Shown here in pieces: positions 17,927-26,928 of a stretch of DNA of 64,000 bases. Each line of letters begins with the position of its first letter. Positions within the stretch are counted from its first letter, which is position 1. The stretch lies in the NCBI RefSeq assembly GCF_002837275.1, contig NZ_NXIF01000027.1, forward strand, positions 62,001 to 126,000, given 5' to 3'. The notes below the pieces were generated by a model. The model was not told the DNA's origin and ran no database searches. It worked only from the letters and a program-made list of their open reading frames with translations. Position numbers and translations under genes: made by a program. Source of the stretch: Malaciobacter halophilus (GTDB lineage Bacteria; Campylobacterota; Campylobacteria; Campylobacterales; Arcobacteraceae).

Positions 17927-18429
17927 TGAAAAAACTAATACCAATATTAACTATTTTTGTTCTTATTGCAATTGTAGTTACAATATTTTTATCGATGAGC
18001 GAACAAAAAAAGATGGTAGTAATTCATAGTGGTAATCATGAAAAAAAACCTGTTGATATTACATTAAATCATTTTCAAGACACACAATGTGGTATGACTA
18101 TTACAACAAAAGAAAACTCTGCTCAAGTTGTATCTGCTGATGGTAAAACATGGTTTTTTGATGATGTTGGATGTATGGCTTTATGGTTTGAAAATATTGA
18201 TTTTAAAGATGAAGCAACAATTTGGGTATATTCTCATGATACAAATAGATATATAAATGGTAGAACTGCATGGTATAGTAGAGTAGCAAAAACACCTATG
18301 TCTTATGGTTTTGGTGCATATGAAAAGAAAAAAGATGGTTTTATAGATTTTAATCAGATGCTTTTATATATGTTAAGAGGTGAAAATTTAACTGACCCTT
18401 ATGTAAAACAAAAATTATTAGGTAAATAG
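17926..18429 (+). CDS. NosL-like membrane-anchored metal-binding protein
   Basis: The start is set at the ATG at 17926, overlapping the preceding stop by 1 bp; a longer frame from 17875 lies inside the upstream gene. The 167-aa protein has an N-terminal signal anchor (about 4-23) and a periplasmic domain. That domain has QCGMTI (Cys55, Met57) and VGCMALWF (Cys83, Met84), the Cys/Met pattern of NosL copper chaperones. NosL delivers copper to nitrous oxide reductase, but no nos genes are in the window. Here it may serve another copper enzyme. Confidence 0.8.
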   Translation: MKKLIPILTIFVLIAIVVTIFLSMSEQKKMVVIHSGNHEKKPVDITLNHFQDTQCGMTITTKENSAQVVSADGKTWFFDDVGCMALWFENIDFKDEATIWVYSHDTNRYINGRTAWYSRVAKTPMSYGFGAYEKKKDGFIDFNQMLLYMLRGENLTDPYVKQKLLGK

Positions 18430-18431
18430 TA

Positions 18432-19142
18432 ATGGAAACAGTAAGTATAATAACTATTATAACAATTGCTTTTTTAGGCTCTTTTGGACATTGTGTTGGA
18501 ATGTGTGGTGGAATTGTGGTTGCTTATTCAAGTACAAAAGTAAAAAGTGGTTGGAGTAAGCAACTTCAAGCACTTTCTCATCTTTTGTACTCTTTTGGAA
18601 GAATAACAACTTATGTAATACTTGGCTTTATTTTTGGATATGTTGGTGGAGTAGTTACTTTTGATAATCTTACAAGTGGTATTTTACTATTAACTACAGG
18701 ATTTTTGATGGTGCTAATTGGTCTTTCTTTAAGTGGTAAAATAAAGTTTCTAACAAATCTTGAGCATTCAGTTTCAAAATCACCTTTATACCAAAAAACA
18801 TTTAAATCATTAATTGGCTCAGACTCTTTAACAAGTTTTTATCTTTTAGGGATGTTAAATGGCCTTTTACCATGTGGTTTTGTATATGTTTTTGCTATTA
18901 CAGCTGCAAGTACAGGAAGTCCTTTATGGGGAGCATTTGTAATGTTGATTTTTGGGCTTAGTACAATACCTGCACTTTTTTCTTTAGGTTTTTTTGTATC
19001 TATATTTAAACAAACTGCACTAAGAAATACATTGATAAAAATAGCCTCTCTTGTTGTTATTGGATTTGGAATTTATATCGCATATTTAGGATATGAGTAT
19101 ATTGTTGATCCAAATAAATCAATACTTAGTTGTCATATCTAA
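18432..19142 (+). CDS. Sulfite exporter TauE/SafE family protein (DsbD_2/UreH-like membrane domain)
   Basis: A 236-aa protein with about six membrane helices. GHCVGMCGG (about 17-25) and NGLLPCGFVYVF (about 135-146) are the paired Cys motifs of the UreH/DsbD-like family. In epsilon- and gammaproteobacteria this family is often linked to cytochrome cbb3 oxidase assembly or copper delivery. It is the last gene of the cluster, 3 bp after the NosL-like gene, and is followed by a terminator. The family label 'sulfite exporter' is historical; a copper or thiol role fits this context better, by inference. Confidence 0.85.
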   Translation: METVSIITIITIAFLGSFGHCVGMCGGIVVAYSSTKVKSGWSKQLQALSHLLYSFGRITTYVILGFIFGYVGGVVTFDNLTSGILLLTTGFLMVLIGLSLSGKIKFLTNLEHSVSKSPLYQKTFKSLIGSDSLTSFYLLGMLNGLLPCGFVYVFAITAASTGSPLWGAFVMLIFGLSTIPALFSLGFFVSIFKQTALRNTLIKIASLVVIGFGIYIAYLGYEYIVDPNKSILSCHI

Positions 19143-19168
19143 GAGAAGAAAACTCTCTTAGATATATT
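19137..19168 (+). terminator. Terminator of the ABC/NosL/SafE operon
   Basis: A 10-bp stem (ATCTAAGAGA with TCTCTTAGAT, 7-base loop, 19137-19163) overlaps the stop codon and is followed by ATATTTTT. Confidence 0.75.
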
Positions 19169-19500
19169 TTTACTTCTTTTTTTATACTCTTTTAATTTAT
19201 TATTTTATAAAAGCAAGTAAAAGTTTGTAAACTATTTATATGGTTTAAAGTTTTACAATACTTTAAATCAATTTTTTAAAACTAAAAACTTGTATTATAT
19301 AAAACCATATTAAAACTATACAAAAGTCAAGCAACTCTTTTTATGTAAACTTTTAATACTATTTAATATATACAATAAAGAAAAATCAAGTAGTACTATT
19401 TAAAGTTAATGATTTATTTTTTATAAATAAATAAAACTATTATTTTAACTCTTTGTAAAAAAAATTAGCTAAAATTAAGTATTTATATAAAAGTGAAAAT
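19169..19500. other. 330-bp AT-rich intergenic region without a gene
   Basis: No reading frame of interest was found on either strand. ATATGGTTT (19238-19246) has its exact complement AAACCATAT at 19302-19310. AGTAGTACTA at about 19389-19398 matches ten bases of the palindromic operator at 42695-42711. A TAAAAT -10-like box lies at about 19471, ahead of thrB. Confidence 0.4.
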
Positions 19501-20325
19501 ATGGGAGTAAAAACTAAGTTAAGTTTGTATGAAATAAATAGTTTTTTTGATGCTTACAATTTTGTAAGTATTAAAAATACAAAAGAAGGTATAACAGATA
19601 CTGTTTACATACTAAAAGATATAAATAAAAAATCATATGTATTAAAACTTTATGAAAATAGTAGTTTTAAAAAAGTAGAAGAAGAGATAATTATTTTAAA
19701 AAGTATCAGGCATTTAAAATGTGTTCTAGTTATAGATACTTCTAAAAAATATAAAAAACCTTTAGTTCTATTTAGTTTTGAAAAAGCACAAGTAAAGAGT
19801 AAATTTACTTTTGAGCATCTTAAGCAAATATCTATTTTTTTAAGACAATTACACAATGTTGATTTTGATTATAATATAAGTGGAGATTTTGAATTAAAGT
19901 TTTACTTAGAAAACTTTGTTAAAAGTGATGAGTTTTTAAAAAGATTTGAGTTTATTAAAACATTAAAATTAGAAAAAAACTGTTTAATTCATGGAGATTT
20001 ATTCCCTGATAATGTACTTTTTTATAAAAATAGTTTAAAAAGAGTAATAGACTTTTCAAACTCATGTATTGGTGATAAGCAAATTGATTTAACAACAGTA
20101 GTCTTAACTTGGTGTTATGATAATAATAGACTTGATATAAATAAAGCAAACTTTTTTTTGCAAGAGTATGATAAAAGTTTAACAATTGAATATATAAAAG
20201 ATTATCTTTTGTATGTTTGCTTATATTATGCAACTAAAAGATATATAAATTTAAAGAACGGGGTTTATAAAGATGTTTCATATAAGCATTTTTTGAACAT
20301 GTTTGATAATATAGTTTTAATTTAA
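19501..20325 (+). CDS. thrB: Homoserine kinase, APH-fold (ThrB type II)
   Basis: Phosphorylates homoserine on the way to threonine. The 274-aa protein has the choline kinase / aminoglycoside phosphotransferase fold. The ATP-binding lobe includes YVLKLYEN (about 49). The catalytic loop is LIHGDLFPDNVLF (about 161-173), followed by the metal-binding VIDFSNSC (about 182). The start MGVKTKLSLYEIN and the YDLT-like segment after the metal site fit homoserine kinases better than antibiotic kinases. Other APH kinases remain possible. It appears monocistronic, 37 bp before a small frame and 240 bp before btuB. Confidence 0.75.
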   Translation: MGVKTKLSLYEINSFFDAYNFVSIKNTKEGITDTVYILKDINKKSYVLKLYENSSFKKVEEEIIILKSIRHLKCVLVIDTSKKYKKPLVLFSFEKAQVKSKFTFEHLKQISIFLRQLHNVDFDYNISGDFELKFYLENFVKSDEFLKRFEFIKTLKLEKNCLIHGDLFPDNVLFYKNSLKRVIDFSNSCIGDKQIDLTTVVLTWCYDNNRLDINKANFFLQEYDKSLTIEYIKDYLLYVCLYYATKRYINLKNGVYKDVSYKHFLNMFDNIVLI

Positions 20326-20362
20326 TAAACTATTTTTTAATAAAATTTTAAAGGAGGGAAGT

Positions 20363-20548
20363 TTGAGAAAGCAAAAAAGATACTTTACGCTGTTTACTAT
20401 ATTGTTAGCAACAATTGAATCAAAGCTATTAAGTTTAATGAGTCTAATTTCTACACTTAATAAATTTACTTTTGCAAGAATATATAAACTGCTTTTATTA
20501 ACACAATTAAAACCAATAAAACTTTATTCGACAAATCATATAAATTAG
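20363..20548 (+). CDS. Possible 61-aa leader ORF ahead of the btuB-like gene
   Basis: A TTG start is preceded by AAGGAGGG, the strongest ribosome binding site in the region. The 61-aa product is hydrophobic and basic (RYFTLFTILLATIE near the start) and resembles no family I know. It ends 16 bp before the btuB-like ATG. It may be a leader peptide coupling translation to the receptor gene, a small membrane protein, or a decayed frame. The TTG start and lack of family lower confidence. Confidence 0.4.
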   Translation: MRKQKRYFTLFTILLATIESKLLSLMSLISTLNKFTFARIYKLLLLTQLKPIKLYSTNHIN

Positions 20549-20564
20549 GGAGAAAAACAACACA

Positions 20565-22418
20565 ATGAAACAGAATAAAAAACTATCTATAAGCTTAGTA
20601 GCAAGCTTACTAATTGCTACAACAACTGCATGTGCAAAATATGATATTACACCAATTACTATTACAAGTGCTTCTAAAACAGAACAATCAATAAAAGATG
20701 TAACAGCAAATGTTGAAGTAATTACAAAAGAAGAGATTGAAGATAGACATTATACTTCAATTACAGAAGCTTTAAATAGTTTATCAGGAATCTCTTTTAG
20801 CAGAAATGGTGGAATAGGAGGAAGTACTTCATTAAATTTAAGAGGTACAAATAATAATAGAACTTTAATTTTAATTGATGGAGTAAGATTTAAAGACCAA
20901 TCAAGTATAAATGGTACAGATATATCTAATTTAATGGTTACAGATATTGAAAGAATAGAAGTAATTAAAGGAGACCAATCTGGTATCTGGGGTGCGGATG
21001 CTGCAGCTGGAGTTATTAATATTATTACAAGAAGTGCAAAAAATGGTTTTCATGGTTCAGCTTTTGTCGAAGGTGGTAGCTTTGATACTAAGAAGTATGG
21101 TTCATGGCTTTCTTATAGAAATGATAAGTTCTCATTAAAAGTTGATGCACAGAAAATAGATAGTGATAGTTTTACTTCTAAAACTATTAAAAGAAAAAAT
21201 ATTGATTCTTTTGAAGATGATTCTTATAAGAATACTACAGTAAGTTTAAAAGGTAGTTATAATATCACTAATACATCAGAAATAAACTTTAATGTTATAG
21301 ATATTGATTCTTTTAAAGAGTATGATGCATCTGACCCAGATGATACTTCTATGAAAAATGATTCGGAAACAAGAATTTATACTTTAGGATATGACCAAAA
21401 ATATAAAAATCATAATTTTACATTAAAATTTGATAAGACTAGAATACAAAGAGATCAAATAGGTACTACTTGGGGAGTAAAATATACTAATAATGAAATT
21501 AAGAATTTTGAAATATTAGATAATATTTCATATAACACAAAAGATTTTTTTGTACTAGGAGCAGGAGTAACAAAAGATGAAATAGCTTATACAAAAGCTG
21601 ACTCTAGTAAAGCAGATGCTTCTAATAAAGCAAAATATATATATGCAACAAATAGTAATTATTTTGATAATTTTATATTGACTCAATCATTAAGATATGA
21701 TAGTTTTGATAATTTTGATAATAAATTAACAGGTAAAATAGGTGCAAGATATAGTTTTAACTCAGGAGTTATATTATCAACTAATATTGGTACTTCTTAT
21801 AGTGTTCCTCAATTAATACAAAATATAAATCCATGGGGAGCTACAAATTATGATATTTCACCTGAAAAGAGTAAGTCTTATGATTTAAGCTTAGAGTATG
21901 AAGGTTTAAAAGCTACATATTTTTATCAAAAAGTTGAAGATTTGATAGATTGGTATGACCCAACACCAACAAACCACTCTAATAATGATGCAATCTATAA
22001 AAATTTAGATGGTACTTCAAAATTTAAAGGATTAGAGTTATCATATAAAAAAGATTTCTTAGATGATTTATTAGCTACATTTTCATATACAAGGCTTAGT
22101 GCAAAAAATACAGATAATGAATTTTTAGCAAAAAGAGCAAAAAATAGTTTTAAATTTGCTTTTGATTATTATGGAATAGATAGTTTTCATTTTAATATAA
22201 ATGGAGAATATGTTGGTACAAGATATAATAAAGATGATAGTAAAGGTGAACAAACAGGTAGATATACACTTTTTAACTCTGTGATTAATTACTCAATCAA
22301 TGATAAAACAAAACTATATTTAAAACTTGATAATATAACAGATAAATATTACCAAACAATATATGGTTATGCAACAGCTGGAAGAAGTGCTTATGTTGGT
22401 TTAAAGGTTAACTTTTGA
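20565..22418 (+). CDS. btuB: TonB-dependent outer-membrane receptor, BtuB-like
   Basis: Imports a scarce nutrient across the outer membrane using TonB energy. A signal peptide (about 1-24) precedes the TonB box region (ITPITITSASK, about 28-38). The plug domain (about 45-155) contains SLNLRGTNNNRTLILIDGVR and GADAAAGVINIIT. The beta barrel ends in the aromatic motif YVGLKVNF. The 617-aa size and the BtuF/D/C-type genes that follow point to cobalamin, but no B12 riboswitch is visible upstream, so heme or another chelate cannot be excluded. A ribosome binding site (GGGAG) precedes the ATG. Confidence 0.85.
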   Translation: MKQNKKLSISLVASLLIATTTACAKYDITPITITSASKTEQSIKDVTANVEVITKEEIEDRHYTSITEALNSLSGISFSRNGGIGGSTSLNLRGTNNNRTLILIDGVRFKDQSSINGTDISNLMVTDIERIEVIKGDQSGIWGADAAAGVINIITRSAKNGFHGSAFVEGGSFDTKKYGSWLSYRNDKFSLKVDAQKIDSDSFTSKTIKRKNIDSFEDDSYKNTTVSLKGSYNITNTSEINFNVIDIDSFKEYDASDPDDTSMKNDSETRIYTLGYDQKYKNHNFTLKFDKTRIQRDQIGTTWGVKYTNNEIKNFEILDNISYNTKDFFVLGAGVTKDEIAYTKADSSKADASNKAKYIYATNSNYFDNFILTQSLRYDSFDNFDNKLTGKIGARYSFNSGVILSTNIGTSYSVPQLIQNINPWGATNYDISPEKSKSYDLSLEYEGLKATYFYQKVEDLIDWYDPTPTNHSNNDAIYKNLDGTSKFKGLELSYKKDFLDDLLATFSYTRLSAKNTDNEFLAKRAKNSFKFAFDYYGIDSFHFNINGEYVGTRYNKDDSKGEQTGRYTLFNSVINYSINDKTKLYLKLDNITDKYYQTIYGYATAGRSAYVGLKVNF

Positions 22419-23242
22419 TGAGATTTTTTATTCTTATATTTTGTCTTGTTAATATAGTTTTTGCAAAACAAAGAATTGTAACCTTATCTCCTTCAATAAA
22501 TGAGATAGTTTATGCCTTAAATAAAGCAGATGAAGTGGTTGCAAATACAACTTATTGCAATTACCCACAGGAGTCTAAAACAGTGACTAAAGTTGGTGGA
22601 TATGCAAATGTATCATTAGAAAAAATATTAAAAATGAAGCCTACTCTTGTTTTAGCACAAGATTATAATCAAAAGTTGATAGATAATTTAAAAGCCTTGG
22701 GTATTAAAACAATGGTTTTTAAAACTGATACTTTAGATTCTATAAAATATACAATAAAAAGTTTAGGGAAGGTATTTAAAGAAGAAAAAAGAGCAAACAA
22801 GCTTATCTCTTCTATTGATACAGCTTTAAATAGTACAAAAAATATTGTAAAAAATCAAAAAATTATGATTGTTATACATCCTAGCAAAAATTTGAAAAAA
22901 AGTATATTTATTGCTGGTAATAACCTGTATTTCAATGATATTTTAGAAGCATCAGGCAATAAAAATGCCTATGCTTCTAAAAACCAAGCGCAACCTGTAT
23001 TAAATGTAGAGAAAATAATAGCTTTAAATCCTGATATTATTATAATTTTAGCTGCTTTTTTTGAAAATGATAAAAAAGGACTTGATGAGGTAATTGATGT
23101 TTGGAAAAGATTACCTATAAATGCAAGTATTAATAATAATATCTATGCAATTGCTAAAGAGTATTCAGGTATTCCAAGTCATAGGATAAAATATTTTATT
23201 CAAGATTATAAAAAGATATTGATTGATGTTAAAAGTAAATAA
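22418..23242 (+). CDS. btuF: ABC transporter periplasmic binding protein, BtuF-like
   Basis: Binds the nutrient in the periplasm and hands it to the inner-membrane ABC transporter. After a signal peptide (about 1-17) it reads RIVTLSPSINEIVYAL, the typical start of BtuF/FhuD-type proteins. Then come GGYANVSLEKILKMKPTLVLA and the second lobe with ALNPDIIIIL. The ATG at 22418 overlaps the receptor stop by 1 bp. Class III binding proteins also carry hemin and siderophores, so the B12 assignment follows from the cluster and is likely, not proven. Confidence 0.82.
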   Translation: MRFFILIFCLVNIVFAKQRIVTLSPSINEIVYALNKADEVVANTTYCNYPQESKTVTKVGGYANVSLEKILKMKPTLVLAQDYNQKLIDNLKALGIKTMVFKTDTLDSIKYTIKSLGKVFKEEKRANKLISSIDTALNSTKNIVKNQKIMIVIHPSKNLKKSIFIAGNNLYFNDILEASGNKNAYASKNQAQPVLNVEKIIALNPDIIIILAAFFENDKKGLDEVIDVWKRLPINASINNNIYAIAKEYSGIPSHRIKYFIQDYKKILIDVKSK

Positions 23243-23924
23243 TTACAATAATTTTATTTTAAAAAATATAAGTTTTTTTATTAAAAGTAATGAAAACTTA
23301 GTAATACTTGGAGAAAATGGTGCAGGTAAAAGTACCTTAGCAAAAGTTATTTGTGGACTTATTGAAAATGATTCTGTTGAGTTATATGAAAAAAACTTAC
23401 AAGATTTATCTTCTCAACAAAGAGCAAATTATATAAACTATATTCCTCCAAAACTATCAATTTTTGATGAATATATTACATTAAAAGAGTTTTTAGAGCT
23501 TTCAAGTGTAAAAAGTGTTGATGTAAAAAGATTAAAAAAAGTTATATCCTTGTTAAATCTAAAAAGATTAGAGCATAGATACTGTAATGATTTAAGTTCA
23601 GGAGAAAAACAACTATTATTATTAGCTTCAAGTTTGATGCATAATGCTAAAATAACTATTTTTGATGAATTAACTGCAAATTTAGATATTAATAGATTAA
23701 AAGAGGTTTTTGATATTTTTAAATCAACTCTTTTAAATCAAAAAATCATTATTACTCATAATCTTGATTTAGCATATGCTTTAAAATTTAAAATACTTTT
23801 TTTAAAAGAAGGAAAAATTGAATTTTTTGGAACAAATGAAGAGTTTTTTACAAATAAAAATCTAAATAAATTTTATGATAGTTCAATTTCAAAAATAGAT
23901 AATCATTTGGTGGTAAATCTATGA
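23226..23924 (+). CDS. btuD: ABC transporter ATP-binding protein, BtuD/FecE-like
   Basis: ATPase of the cobalamin/iron-chelate importer. From the ATG at 23226 it is 232 aa. Walker A is GENGAGKST (about 32-40), the signature is LSSGEKQLLLLASSLM (about 121-136) and the Walker B end is IFDELTANLD, with Leu in place of the usual Pro after the catalytic Glu. It overlaps btuF by 17 bp and the permease gene by 4 bp (ATGA), so the operon is translationally coupled. Confidence 0.87.
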   Translation: MLKVNNYNNFILKNISFFIKSNENLVILGENGAGKSTLAKVICGLIENDSVELYEKNLQDLSSQQRANYINYIPPKLSIFDEYITLKEFLELSSVKSVDVKRLKKVISLLNLKRLEHRYCNDLSSGEKQLLLLASSLMHNAKITIFDELTANLDINRLKEVFDIFKSTLLNQKIIITHNLDLAYALKFKILFLKEGKIEFFGTNEEFFTNKNLNKFYDSSISKIDNHLVVNL

Positions 23925-24882
23925 AGAAAACTCTTTTATATTTAATTAGTATTTGTATTTTAATTATTACTCCTTTTTTAGGAGAGATAAATTTAAAACT
24001 TTCAAATATTTTATTAAGTGATACTATTGATTATAAAGTATTTTGGGATTTGAGGCTACCAAGAATGGTTTTAGCTTTTTTTGTAGGGGCTGTTTTAGCA
24101 CTTAGTGGATTGATTTTTCAAACTATTTTTAAAAATCAGCTAATTACTCCATATACTTTAGGAATTGCAAGTGGAACAACTTTATTTACTGCTATTTCTA
24201 TTGTTTTTTTCCCTTCCTTATTGCTTTTTATTTCTGGAGTAGTAGGAGCTATTTTTACTATTTTAATTCTTTATTTTATCTCTAAGTATATAAATAAAAA
24301 TCAAATTGCTGTTTCAACAAATACAATTTTATTGATTGGAATATCTTTATCTTACTTCTATTCATCAGCTTTAATGCTTATTTTTTATATTAGTAATTTA
24401 CAAGAAAACTACTCAATAGTTAGATTTACACTTGGAAGTTTAGATACGGTTGGCTTTTTTGATGCTTTGGTAGTTTTTTTCTTTTCTTTGATTTTATATT
24501 TCGTAGTTTTTAAAAATAGATTTAATATAAAACTTTTATTAGTGTCAAATGATACTGCTTTTTTGAAAGGATTAGATGTACAAAAAACCAATATAACACT
24601 TCTTATAACTATTTCTTTAAGTGTTGGAGTATCAATTAGTATTGTTGGACCTATTGGTTTTATAGGCTTAGTTGTACCTCATATAATCAAAATCATTTAT
24701 AAAAAAAGTGCTGAGAAACTAATTTTTCCTGTATTCTTTTTTGGAGGAGTTTTTTAGTTTTTTGTGATTTGATTGCAAGAAATTTAAATACAGATTCTGC
24801 ATTACCTATTGGAGTAGTTACAGCATTTATTGGAGCTCCTTTTTTCATATATTTATTGATTAGAAGAAATAAAAAACTATAA
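23921..24882 (+). pseudogene. btuC: ABC permease BtuC/FecD-like, frameshifted near the 3' end
   Basis: FecCD-family importer permease. The first frame gives 278 aa with the expected LRLPRMVLAFFVGAVLALSG (about 43-62), TPYTLGIASG and GPIGFIGLVVPH, then stops at TAG 24755 right after FFFGGVF. Reading on in the next frame from 24757 gives the normal family ending (CDLIARNLNTDSALPIGVVTAF, stop at 24882). The run after GGAGGAG has six T; seven would restore one frame of about 320 aa. A one-base loss, sequencing error or slippage site are the options. The truncated protein would lack its last one or two helices. Confidence 0.8.
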
Positions 24883-24883
24883 A

Positions 24884-25498
24884 TTAGATTTTCCAATGTT
24901 CAATTTTTCTTGAATCAAGTTCTTTTTTTACAACTTTACATAATAAAGGGAAAAATTCTAAAAAATCTTCTTCTAAATCATCAATATTTTTACAAACATG
25001 TTCATAATAACTAATAGTTGTATCCCTTGCTAATACTCTATTTGATAATCTTAAATCAACTCTTTGAAAAGCTAATTTTAGATGTTCTAAATCTTGATAT
25101 TTGTTTAGTAAATCTCTTTTTATTAAGCCTTTTATTAGTCTATTTGCTTTTAAGGGAAAATAAATAGCTCTTCTATTTGCTTTCATATAAAAATCATATG
25201 AAAATTTATCTATTGGAATATTGCAAAAGCTTTGCCAGTTTTTTGTCAATAAATAATCATATGTTAAATCTACAACAATAGCTTTTAACAAACCTTTGTT
25301 TTTTAATCTCTTCTTACTTTTTATTACTATTTCATTTGAATCAGTAAAAGAGTCTATGATTTTATGAACTCTAACACCTTGTTTTAACTCTTTACTTGCA
25401 TGATTCCAAAGTCTAGTTTTAAGCGGGTCTGCTAAAAAATTACCTAATTGAAAATCTATATTTTGTTCTGATAAAAATATATGTGCTAACCAATTCAT
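24884..25498 (-). CDS. ACP phosphodiesterase (AcpH, DUF479 family)
   Basis: Family members remove the 4'-phosphopantetheine arm from acyl carrier protein. The 204-aa length and the start MNWLAHIFLSEQ, then QLGNFLADPLK (about 17-27), GVRVHKIIDSFTDSN (about 41-55) and VDLTYDYLLTKNW (about 72-84) match the family. His and Asp in HKIIDSFTDSN are likely metal ligands. It is convergent with the btuC frame, one base apart. The biochemical role of AcpH in vivo is debated. Confidence 0.88.
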   Translation of the reverse strand: MNWLAHIFLSEQNIDFQLGNFLADPLKTRLWNHASKELKQGVRVHKIIDSFTDSNEIVIKSKKRLKNKGLLKAIVVDLTYDYLLTKNWQSFCNIPIDKFSYDFYMKANRRAIYFPLKANRLIKGLIKRDLLNKYQDLEHLKLAFQRVDLRLSNRVLARDTTISYYEHVCKNIDDLEEDFLEFFPLLCKVVKKELDSRKIEHWKI

Positions 25499-25617
25499 TT
25501 CTTACCTTTATTTTTTATTTTAACATATGAAAGTAAATGAAATATTTATTATTATAAGTTTAGGTTATATATAAGTAAAAATTATTTAAGAAAAATAAGG
25601 TATAATTATATTTATAG

Positions 25618-25827
25618 TTAGCATAAAGGGTTGAGTTTTGCTTTTAATTTCTTCGGGATATGTGCAAAAGCAATAGTGCTATTTTTGATAAATTTATCTT
25701 TTTCATAAATAGCTACTTCAATATTCATGCTATTTGGATTTATGCTTAAGAGTTTAAGTTCTTCTTTTTTATCATTTTGAAAAGATAGATTTTGTTTACT
25801 TAAATTTACCAAAGCTTTTTTTGCCAT
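25618..25827 (-). CDS. Hypothetical 69-aa protein
   Basis: A small, mildly basic, soluble protein (start MAKKALVNLSKQNLSF, end PKKLKAKLNPLC). No family was recognised. GGAG lies shortly before the ATG, supporting translation. It is divergent from the SLAC1-type gene at 25880 and lies 119 bp from acpH, with no clear operon partner. Its sequence is not low-complexity, which favours a real gene. Confidence 0.65.
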   Translation of the reverse strand: MAKKALVNLSKQNLSFQNDKKEELKLLSINPNSMNIEVAIYEKDKFIKNSTIAFAHIPKKLKAKLNPLC

Positions 25828-25879
25828 ATAAACTCCTTTTTTGCTAATTATAATAAATTTATTATAAAAAGGTTTTTTA

Positions 25880-26851
25880 ATGAGTGATGAGACAATAAAA
25901 TCTATTCCCTCAAATAGGTTGCAGTTTTTTCCTGTGATGATGTTTGCAGTTATTATGGGGCTTAGTGGTTTAACTTTAGTTTATGAACGTGCCCATGAAG
26001 TTTTAGGCTTAAGTTCTATTTTTTATATAACTTTAAAACTACTTACTACTACTATTTTTATATTTGTTATAATTACTTACTTAGCTAAGTTTTTTATTTA
26101 TCCAAAAGAGGTTAAAAAGGAGTTCTCTCATCCTATAAGAGTAAACTTTTTTGCTGCTATTTCAATCTCTTTCTTACTTGTATCTGTATTATATAAACAT
26201 AATATAAATATTTCAAATATACTATTTTATTTTGGATTATTTTTGCATCTTTTTTTCACATTTAATACTTTAAAATTTTGGATAAATAATAATTTGGAGA
26301 TGAAACATTCAAATCCTGCTTGGTTCATCCCTATTGTTGGTAATCTAATTATACCAGTAGTAGGAACAACTCATTTAGATAGTATGTATTTAATGTTTTT
26401 CTTCTCAATTGGTATCTTTTTTTGGGTAATAATGCTTTCAATTATTTTAAATAGAATAATTTTTCATAATCAGTTTGCTCCTAAATTTATGCCAACACTT
26501 TTTATCTTAATTGCACCACCCTCAGTTGGGTTAATTGCTTATTATAAAATGACTCATACTCTTGATTTCTTTGCATTGGTTTTATTTAATTTAGGTCTAT
26601 TTTTTACATTTTTACTATTTTTTATGTATAAAAATTTTGTAAAAATAAAATTTTTTATTTCTTGGTGGGCATTTACCTTTCCTATGGCTACGATAGCTCT
26701 TGCATCAATTTTGATGTATGAATTAACAAGTAAAGATATATACGAGTTTTTTGCATACTTTTTTAGTTTTGTTCTAACTATGATTGTTTTAATTGTTGCT
26801 TATAATACAATTGTACATATGTTTAAAAAAGAGATATGCATAATGGAGTAA
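25880..26851 (+). CDS. SLAC1/TehA-family anion channel or C4-dicarboxylate transporter
   Basis: A 323-aa inner-membrane protein with about ten helices. The early segment RLQFFPVMMFAVIMGLSGLT (about 12-31) and the middle NPAWFIPIVGNLIIPVVGTTH (about 144-164) are characteristic of the tellurite-resistance/dicarboxylate transporter (TDT) family that includes TehA and plant SLAC1. The family's gating Phe is probably among these helices. The transported anion cannot be predicted. It stands alone between divergent small gene and tas-like gene. Confidence 0.85.
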   Translation: MSDETIKSIPSNRLQFFPVMMFAVIMGLSGLTLVYERAHEVLGLSSIFYITLKLLTTTIFIFVIITYLAKFFIYPKEVKKEFSHPIRVNFFAAISISFLLVSVLYKHNINISNILFYFGLFLHLFFTFNTLKFWINNNLEMKHSNPAWFIPIVGNLIIPVVGTTHLDSMYLMFFFSIGIFFWVIMLSIILNRIIFHNQFAPKFMPTLFILIAPPSVGLIAYYKMTHTLDFFALVLFNLGLFFTFLLFFMYKNFVKIKFFISWWAFTFPMATIALASILMYELTSKDIYEFFAYFFSFVLTMIVLIVAYNTIVHMFKKEICIME

Positions 26852-26928
26852 AATAATTTTTCTTATAATAGTTTATGAAACCTTTTGTTATACTCATGCT
26901 AACTTATACATAAAAGGTAATAGTTATT

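Noticed and set aside
19238-19310. Inverted repeat ATATGGTTT/AAACCATAT as ends of a mobile element
   Set aside because: Only 9 bp, no target-site duplication and no coding content between; likely chance in AT-rich DNA.
20326-20564. Cobalamin riboswitch upstream of the btuB-like gene
   Set aside because: No B12-box-like sequence (GCCACTG) or matching fold was seen in the 239-bp gap.
23665-23685. DELTANLD in BtuD as a sign of a dead ATPase
   Set aside because: The catalytic Glu is present and only the following Pro is changed; Walker A and signature motifs are intact.
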